In this document: in pieces, positions 55,621 to 64,000 of the stretch
Layout: the number at the start of each line of letters is the position of its first letter
How positions within the stretch are numbered: the stretch's first letter is position 1
Source of the DNA: Casuarius casuarius
Taxonomy: Eukaryota > Chordata > Aves > Casuariiformes > Casuariidae
Direction of reading: 5' to 3'
NCBI GenBank assembly: GCA_003342895.1
Contig: PTFA01000304.1
Location: 768,623 to 832,622 of the forward strand
Length of the DNA: 64,000 bases
Position numbers and translations under genes: made by a program
The notes under the pieces: model-generated
Told to the model about the DNA's origin: nothing
The model's input: the letters and a program-made list of their open reading frames with translations, nothing else
Databases searched by the model: none

Positions 55621-57925
55621 TGCGCGGACTCGAAGGCTGCGTCTTATTTAATTTTGTCATTTCCAATTAGACTTTGCCTGTCCTTCCCGTACTGTTTTGA
55701 GTCCTGTTTAGTGCTAATATTTAATATACACACACTTCAAAGTGTTTTTCTTGTGGCAGCCATATATTTCAAACATTCTTTCAAAGATAAAAATAATGTT
55801 TGATTTTTAGCTTCTTGCTTTCTTCTGTAGTTTTCGTGGTTACAAAAACGTTGACGGTTTGGTTCAATTAGCATCATACCAGGATTTTCATACATTTGGA
55901 ATGGGAAGGGGGGAGGGCAGAAAAACAGCCCGTGAAGGCACTGAGCACTGCTGCATGTAAAACTAATAGAAGAGAAGTGAAATAACATGGGATATTATCA
56001 CAACTTTTTTTCAAAAATGCTTTCTGAAGTTATCTGTATATTTTAAGTTTCCCACAGTGATACACTTTAAGTTTTTAAAACAACACAAACATTTGCCTTG
56101 GCTAACGGCCTATTGTAAAGAATAAAAATTATCAACACAGCTAAATGGCTTAAAAAGACAAGGTATTCTCCCCGAGGAAAAGCGGAGAATGTAAAAGTAA
56201 TCTGTTCGGGCGCAATCCTATTCACGTGTAGCCAGCAAAAACAAACCGGTTGAGTCAGCTATCTCTTTTAAATGGAGAGATTTCTTTCTTTACCTGTCCA
56301 TCATCTCTCTAGGATGCTCACGTACCATCTGACCGGGCTACTTTAAGTACAATTAATAATTGTTCTGTATCTTGTTGGTGCTTTTTCAGTAATAACATGA
56401 CATTTATTTATTGCTCTTCTGCAAGAACTAATAAAAAAGCCAGAGGGGCTATAGAGTCCCACGATCCACTAGCAGATGGCTGTGAGCACGTTATCTGGAC
56501 TGTATAACCCCCAAAAGGTCATTTTTGTCATGGTCTGAGCCTATTGCATTAGCACAGGTCATTGAAATACATTTTTTTCTTCTCTGTTACTTGTTCTTCA
56601 GGCTTTCTGTGAAAAGCAGCAATAAAGTTCAAACCTCTGCCATGCTGAATTCCTTGGCAGCTTTTTAAAGCTGCCTGGAAACCGTTGTGAAAGCTTCCAT
56701 AATCAGATAATGACTGATATACAGTGTGTGCTGATACAAGTGTTTGAAAATAAAATGCAGGGTTGCTATAAAATGGCTTTACTAGATAGTAAATAACATT
56801 TCAAACATATGCAAGGGAATCACATTCCAGTCCTGCTTTCTCTCCGCCACCTTCCTTTCCTCCGGGATCCGCTCCTGGGGAGTCCGCCACAAACTCAGTC
56901 AGCTCCGGCTTCGGGCGATGTTCATCCAGAGCATTTTCCCGAGGCTGGGGAGGGAAGGGAGGTCGAGAGGAGCTGCAGCCCTGCTTTAGCACCACGGTGC
57001 TGAGTGGAGCTGGCACGCGGGTGCAGGGCCACTTGATCCTGCAGGGTCCCTTCTGCTGCTGCCTCTGATAAATATGAAGTGATCTGAGAGGTGAGTCCTA
57101 GCGAAAGATGAGTGCATAGAGTTACTGTCAAAGGTCTTGAGAGGCTGTTTTGTTGCCAAGAAGGAAAAAGATCCAATATGCACCATACAAAAGCAATGTG
57201 TGATCAAAATAAAACAGTGACAGTGACCTTGGCAATGAAAAGGACTTGCTTGTGTGAAGCTGTAGATGAATGAATGATCAGTTAGTGGAAAATATTATTT
57301 GCCCGGGAAAGCTTAACATTTGAATAAGGAAAAAAGACTGCTTCTTATCTGTAGCAGATCACTGCGCCCTATTGAAAACACTGCTGTGACTTTTTCTCTC
57401 GCTCTCTCTGAAGCTGTTCTTTTTCAAATAGGGCTAAAGTGAAACAAACGTTTAATTGTCTTGTTTCTAGTCACTAATCTGAATTTCAGCACAAATACGT
57501 AGCATTGCTTAACAGAGGAAGGAAAAAATGCAATTGTTTGGAATGAATGTATGGTCGTCTTTGAGCACATAGACTATGGGCTACTGTTAGCAAACTGTGC
57601 AGAGGGTTCTTGAGACTTGTAAATTATTGATAAAACTAAGGTTAAATGTTTTTAACCAGCAATGAAAATTTATGGGGTCATCTCAGAGACTGAAGCATCT
57701 GATAAAGACACGAGATCGGTGGGATTTTTGCATAGAGATACAGAGGATGACTATGTTAAGGTCCCAGTTCATCGAGATACATACACACACTGAAACACAT
57801 GAAAAATCTGTTGAAGTTAACAAGAATACTCTGAATTTTAAAATAGAAACGTGCTTAACTACCTTCCTGGGGCGTTAAATGGCTGAGGATGTCTGGCCCA
57901 AGGTTGACCGAGTTTCGGTAAAACT
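55621..57925. other. Intergenic sequence with a probable conserved non-coding block
   Basis: The segment 56,240-56,680 is AT-rich, repeat-free and dense in TAAT-type and GTCATTTTTGTC-like motifs. It ends in a 20-nt palindrome at 56,656-56,675. It looks like a developmental enhancer, but conservation cannot be tested here. Confidence 0.4.
56656..56675. repeat. 20-nt palindrome
   Basis: GGCAGCTTTTTAAAGCTGCC has nine-base inverted arms around two central bases, and the flanking TTCC/GGAA continue the symmetry after one or two mismatched bases. Confidence 0.7.
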
Positions 57926-57929
57926 GAAG

Positions 57930-58076
57930 TCAGCCTACTTGATGCATTTTGCCCTTTCAGTGTGAAATCACAAGTGGTTTTCAAGGGAATTTTGTGAGTG
58001 CCTCTGAATGCAAAATCCAGCTTGTGGATGTGTGGATGAAAGGCTCTGTATAAATGTCAGCTTTTATTATTGTTAC
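57930..58076 (+). mobile_element. L3/CR1-like LINE tail remnant
   Basis: ATGAAAGGCTCTGTATAAAT followed by GTCAGCTTTTATTATTGTTA matches the 3' tail shared by ancient L3/CR1-type elements (AAAGGCGCTATATAAATGC ... TTATTATTATTA). Confidence 0.55.
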
Positions 58077-59114
58077 GAATTTCCGGCTTCTGTTATTAAG
58101 ACATTTTATATGGATCTTTGTGTCTCTCCGTCTGTAAGGTTGGATTAAATGCCTGCCACAAATCTCCCTGGCATCCCATGGAGGGGATTGCTTTAACTCT
58201 GTGCTCTTCTAACCTTTCCTTCTGTTCAGGGAATAAACCTTCTTTAAAAAAAAATGACCTCATAAAAACGGAGTAAACTCTGAGCTCTTTGTTTTTCTCA
58301 GGTCTAACCTCCAGGAAGACTATAAATTCATTTATTCTATGAAACACAGAGAAGTAAATCTTCAGCATAATGTGTGGGGAATTAGCCACTTAACTCCCAT
58401 TAACATTAATGGGAACTGAATATTTATTTACCCCACAGCATATAAATCTCAGCCTTGTAACTTCTACAGTTTCTAACTAAAATGTTTCCATTGTTCTAAG
58501 GATCATGGTTATCCTGCTAGAGTGTTTACTAGGTTGTCAGCCTGAGCAAAATATATTGGACGTTTCAGCCCTTTCCCTTCAAGTAAGCACGGGGGCTCCG
58601 TAATGCGAACTTTTTGAAACCTCTGTGTGATAAGCTCAGTTGATTCAAACCTCCTCCGCTTGGTGCTGGTCTCATCATTCCTGCTGGAGCTAAAACTGTT
58701 TGACGTGAATAAACTTTTGTGACTGATAGACTTCTGGTCTTAGGCTGGGGTGATGGATGGATAGGACTGAGGCTGTTAGTGCTTTACAGTGAGTCTCCAC
58801 CTCTTCCAGGATCTGTGTTTCTTCCTTTCTTCCTTCAGGTTTGGCACAGGCACATGTTCTCACTGTAAGAGAATGACACTCTGCAACTCTTTCTTCTCTA
58901 CTTAAAGTCAAGATCAGGCAAACCAATCAACCACAACATAATCCTGCTTTAAGGTGATCTTTTCTCTCTCCTACAGGGAAGTGAAGGGGCTACAGACTCA
59001 GCAAGACCTGTCGGAGGCTTCACAGCTGCTACATGAATTTACGTGGAAGACAGAGATGCTCTCAGAACGGGCGAGCTGATGGACCCTAATAAAGATATGA
59101 ATTTGAAAACTGCC

Positions 59115-59190
59115 AATCACTGGCTGAAATCCAGGCTCATTATACTCAATGGCAAAACTTCCCATGACTTCAGTGGAACAGGTTTAACTA
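59115..59190. repeat. Ancient interspersed repeat remnant
   Basis: CTCAATGGCAAAACTTCCCA and then TGACTTCAGTGGAACAGG match the 'AAGTCAATGGCAAAACTCCCATTGACTTCAATGGG' phrase common in sauropsid genomes (shown in parts). Family not assigned. Confidence 0.45.
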
Positions 59191-59423
59191 TTGCATGAAA
59201 CTATTTTCCCCTAAAGCACTCAGTAGAAAGCTTTCGCTCTGCTCTATGGTTTAGTTGAGACACTCTGAAGAGGCTAATAAAAAACTCTGGATTTTTGATT
59301 AAAAATAAATGAGTAACTATGGAAGCAAAATGGTTCCATTTTGCCTTCAATCAATATATGACGTATTTTGGTAGAGAGCCTTATTCTACACCTCAGTGGG
59401 CTGGGCAAAAAGCAATGGGCTTA

Positions 59424-59640
59424 AACTGCAACTAGAGAGTTTTGGGCAAGACATCAGAAAAAGCTTCCCCAGGGTAGGGGTTGTGAAGCCCAGCTGCAGA
59501 CCATGCAGGCTGCTGTCTTTAGGAACAGGCTAGATAAACTGTGAAGAAGGACCTAGGTGGTCTAATCTTAGGCTGGACATCTGAAGAGCAAGAGATGGGA
59601 GGGTGTGTTAGACAATCCCTGCCAGCTTTGTGACTCTAAC
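59424..59640 (+). mobile_element. CR1 LINE, degenerate 3' fragment
   Basis: TTTTGGGCAAGACATCAGAA, then GGTTGTGAAGCCCAG, then GGAACAGGCTAGATAAACTG, then CAATCCCTGCCAGC and TGTGACTCTAA follow the CR1 3' UTR in order with heavy divergence. Confidence 0.7.
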
Positions 59641-62600
59641 AAAGCCAGCAGTAAATCCACTGATTTTCATGGTTGCTGGATCAAGTCTGTTTAGTTCTGT
59701 AAGACCTGTCAATGAACGAAGAAAACTGTATTCAATACCCTGTCCTTCAAACACCAAAGAATCTGGATTTGGGGCAGAAATTATTCTGGAATATTGTGTT
59801 AGGAGAGCAGAAAACTGGTCGCGACTGACCCAGGCTGAACTCCTGTTGAGAGTCCTAGTAGACCACAAAACCATTGCAAGGGAGAAGGACTGCATGGAAA
59901 CCCAAACCCCAGGTGAAAGTTCCCTGTGTGAATAGTTCATGTCACCTTCCAATCTGACTTGCCCCGTTCTGCCCTGCGGAGATTGTGGGCACCAGTGGGT
60001 TGCTTGTACGTCGTGTCAGCGTAACGCGGAACCTGCATTCCTTTCCCATGCCGAACTCCACATTTTTTGTGGGAGTTCAGCACATGCAAACATTGCATGC
60101 ACAAGCGTTGCAAGACCTGGCCTTTTATGGTATTTTTACAGACAGCTCTTGACTGAGCTAAGCATCCGAGCTGAGTGTAATGCCTTTTTTAATAGCGTAT
60201 TGAAACGATGGCTTTTATCATCCTGAGCAGCTCACTAACTGCACCTGTCGGGTTCCTCCCGAGACTGAAATGAGAGCAGTCCCTGCGTTTGCTTGCACAG
60301 CTCTGGAGCAGGGACAGGGATTTGTCAGGAAGCCATTAAGCAATACTACACCATTTGTTGTGGATCCATTTTCTTTCCTGAAATCTAAGTATTTGTTTTC
60401 AAGGTTCAAGGAACAGGATTCTGGTGTGAGTTATGCAGCTATAACTGCACAGCACCCCTCCAGGCGATTACCAGGAAGACTTCTGATTTGCACACTTCAT
60501 GCTGATTTACAAACGTGAGAACCACATCTATCTCTGGAGGTTTAAAGCCACAGAGACTGGATTCATGGTTAGCCTCAGGGATGTGAGACCTATGAAATAT
60601 TAAAACATCGAATTAGCACCAAAAGTATTAAAAACATGTGAGTCATAAACAATAGGCAAACAGGCAATCACGTGCAATGTGCTAATGGCATGTTAAGCAG
60701 AGACCCAGGAGGGAGCTTCGATTTCAGGTTTGGCTCCTTCAAAACCAATTTACTCAGGAGATCTTTCCTTAGATAATCTTTATTTTTTCTTTTCTCAAAC
60801 ATGGCTCAGTTCTTCAAAAATCCTTAAAAAATGTCAGACTAATGTTATCTGTAAACACATGCTATCAATGTATCATTGTACCTCACATTTAGCACATTCC
60901 TTCCTGAGTGGTCCATTAGCAAACTCCACACCGCATGGTGTATCCGTTACCGAAATGTTAGTGTCCCAAGGATAGAAACAGAAGCTGCTGAACAATGTTC
61001 AGCATCTTACTTCAAGAAATGAGGTTAAAAAATTGCCAAAGTGAAAACTAAAGCAAAAAAACAGATAGGAAACTGCAATTACCCAACCTTGACTCAAGTA
61101 TTTCCTATGGAAAAGAACACGGTGTCTTTAATCATTAAAAAGAGATTCCCATGAACTTTTTTGCTGGTGGCATGAATTATGGTGCATTAACCCTGGTCAC
61201 AAGGGCTCCATCCAGCAGAGTGCTCACAGACAGCTCTCCGCATTGCAACGGATTGTGATCCGCTTGGAGAGATGAGTTAATCCAGCTGGGCTGAACCACT
61301 GAAGCATCTCCCTCCCTCAGCCTGGCTTCTTGGACGCACTGGTCTAGCTTGACCTGGCTTATATGAGGTAATTAAAACCTAGCTGATGGTGGCACGGCCA
61401 TGTCAGTTAAGTGATAATGTAGGAACATGGTTATGCTATTGGGCAATATCACTGAAGTAGTCATACTGATATAACCGCTGGGGGAACAAATGCAGGTATC
61501 AGGTATAACCTTATTTCCCTCTTTTTTTTTTTTTTAATATTGCTAAAGTGCTGCAGGGGTTTCCAGCTGTAGATAAAATCATTTTTACAAAACTGAAATG
61601 CAACATTTGTTCTGGAGCTTGTTAGATCCTGAAATCTGTAGGTGGGGTTGAGAAAATGACATTCTCAGCTCTTCGCCAGCAGCGAAGCTATTAGAACCTT
61701 TATAAATGTCATGCAGTTCAGCGCTGTGGCTTGTGCCATATTCCCAACAGCAAATGCAAGCACCATCAGGATCCAACAGGCTCCCAAGAATAAGCCCAGC
61801 AATTCAACTAAAAATAAATATAATTAAACCATAAAAAGAAAAACGTCTGTAAGATTATCATCCTTGCAGCTAGCTGGAATGTACTGGAGAAATATTTTTG
61901 TACTTAGTTGCAAGTAAAATATGTTTTACATCAAGAGAATGTTGCCACAATATCATAAACTAGATTTATTAAATTAAAAATAAAAATGGGAAAAGGAAAA
62001 GAAGAAAAGGAAATAGCTCTTTCACACCTTCAGACAACTCGCTTCCCAATACCTCCTCCCTCTGTTAGAACCGGCTAGCTGTTGTTTGCCCTAAGACTCT
62101 GTTTTGCAACCTGTTGAGCTGAGAGCTGTGAGAGTGGATAGCAAACAAGAGATGAGTGATCCAAGGAATTTAGTTTGTTACTCCTTCATTTTTATGATGC
62201 TTTCATTATTTGTGGCCTTAACCACAATCCTTCGCCTCTGAAAATTTCCATTGCTGGGATACTCATGGCCTTGTTCAGCTTGACTACATGATTTTTTGAA
62301 AATTCTGTCTAAATCATATTGTATTATTTCTGTTACTTGTCTGGCTAAGTTAAACTTTTCAAACAGGGCAGTAATGAGCATCACATAGTGAGTACTCTGT
62401 CGCCTCCTCCAGTTTCTTAAATAACCGATCTTGGAAAATCAGTACTAAAGGGTTTAAAACATTTGTAAAAACTGAAGAGTTTTCAGTAATAAATTGCCTA
62501 AAATTGTCTGAATATTGATATATGAATAATTTCATATAACACCCACACATAACTTCAAAAGAAAATGAGTCAGTAACATGCTCAGTAATGTTCTCACAGT

Positions 62601-64000
62601 CTAAAGGACAGCAGCTCTTTCCCCAGTCTCTAATGCTGTTAAAGGGCTCTTTCTCACACTGCTACGGGGCTGATGGCTGGATATGCTCTCCCTCATGTGC
62701 CCAACAACTCCTTGGGCAAGGACAAATCAGTATCTGTGCATCCTTTCATCAAGAATGAATTAATTCTGTTGATTTTCAGCAAAGCGAATGGTGGCACGGA
62801 GCACCGCTTACGAACTACTCAAAACCTCACAAGTCTGGGCTCATTAGTAAGAACAGTCATTAGTGCTCCCATTAGTGTTATTTGATGCTTTTGTCATACC
62901 AGCTCTTCAAAGATTTCCGAAGTTCATTTGTCAGATATATATGTTAGCATCCGGTATACCAACTCTTTAGCTTGCTAAGGACGCAGGTATGCGGGAATGC
63001 TAATGCATCAGGCAAGATCTGATTGCACGAAACAGCGAAGGGAAAATTAAACTGTTGTCAGGTCTGGTGGGCATTTGAATGGGAACCTGACAGGGGATTC
63101 ATTAGGAATCATGTCACATATGCCCATTGCGAAGCCACTGTTGGCAGCTGGCTTTGTTGGAACTGAAAGGCTGAGCCCAAACTTTACCGGAAAACTCCCT
63201 AAGGCAATTTCGCTTATAAAAAGACCAAGCTTTTGAGAGCATATAATTATCCTTCACCCCTGCCATCTTATCCTGCATTAAATTTAATTGTTCACAAAAC
63301 TTGGCAACATTCTCATGCCCGTTTAAAGAAATTAAGTGGTTCCGTCATTTTTTAGCGCTCAAGATATGAAAGCATTTCAGCTCAAAGTACTTCTGATTAA
63401 TGCACTCTGTGACAAGAACTCCTGCCTCCTCCCCTTCCTGGGAGAACTGAGCTCACAGGGAACAGATGGGCTAAAAATAGCTGATTTTGGCCAAGACTGT
63501 CACGGGTGATTTCTAGTGCTTCTATTTTTAGAGGTGAGTGCTAGTGCTGACCACTTACTGCAAGTCACATTCCTGCAAGTTTTCAGAGCTGGGCATCCCA
63601 AATCTTGCTCTTTCATTTCCAAGAAAATCATGAGCAATGCTTGCCCAAGGGCTGCAATGGGATCATCAGCCTGGGCCTCAAACCTCAGCCAGGTACCTGC
63701 TACCCTGACCCAGGAGAAGCTACCCAGCCTGCCCACGCCACTGGTCTGGCCCATGGCGCTCCCCAACCCATCAGTGCATCTCTGGACCATCGCTTGGGGC
63801 TCACAGCGTGCGCAGCCACACGGTCAGGTCTGGCCTACGTACGCGGTCTCCTGAGGCTGGTCCAAACAGAAGCGCTGGCTGGGAGACACTGTTAACAGCA
63901 TTTTTGTTCCAAATGTCTTTGTGCCGCTGCAGCAACGAAATGATGGACCATGCACCAGTGCTCCATGAGCTCCAGCTGCTGGTGAGCACCTCCCTGCTGA
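59641..64000. other. Intergenic sequence, no gene found
   Basis: A T13 tract lies near 61,522-61,535. The segment 63,040-63,180 is repeat-free with balanced composition and could be a conserved element. No exon of APCDD1L or of any other gene I know is recognisable up to the right edge. Confidence 0.45.

Overview
This is a vertebrate nuclear genomic window, most likely from a bird. The evidence is compact spliced genes, a clear CR1 LINE 3' end at about 22,945-23,122, few other repeats, MIR/L3-type relics, and GC-rich promoters lost in assembly gaps. A crocodilian or turtle is less likely but not excluded. Nothing bacterial (operons, RBS, CRISPR) is present.

Two genes lie head-to-tail on the minus strand in the left 27 kb. 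STX16 (syntaxin-16, a trans-Golgi Qa-SNARE) reads from a CpG-island promoter around 26.2-27.3 kb down to its stop codon at 12,979. Eight coding exons are visible, one of them only 12 nt long. NPEPL1 (an M17-family aminopeptidase-like protein) follows from a second CpG island at about 7.9-9.3 kb and runs off the left edge; six coding exons are visible. The first coding exons of both genes, and probably one optional STX16 exon, are not visible. Both promoter islands are interrupted by N gaps (8,421-8,870 and 26,153-26,961), which probably hold the first exons. The order STX16 then NPEPL1 matches the human 20q13.32 arrangement next to GNAS.

From about 27.4 kb to 64 kb I find no protein-coding gene I recognise. 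By human synteny this should be the space between STX16 and APCDD1L. It holds microsatellites, MIR-like SINE relics, two further ancient repeat remnants, several CpG-rich patches, and AT-rich homeodomain-site-rich blocks that look like conserved non-coding elements. It also holds a few weak transcript signals: a CCAAT/TATA pair followed by a signal-peptide-like reading frame near 41.7 kb, and an exon-like segment near 51.1 kb.

The most notable points are a single-base deletion that breaks the STX16 SNARE-motif exon at 15,420-15,422 (probably an assembly error, but it would mislead gene prediction), the 12-nt STX16 microexon at 23,919-23,930, an unexplained reading frame with a splice-acceptor context in an NPEPL1 intron, and a clustering of single-base Ns entirely left of 27.9 kb.
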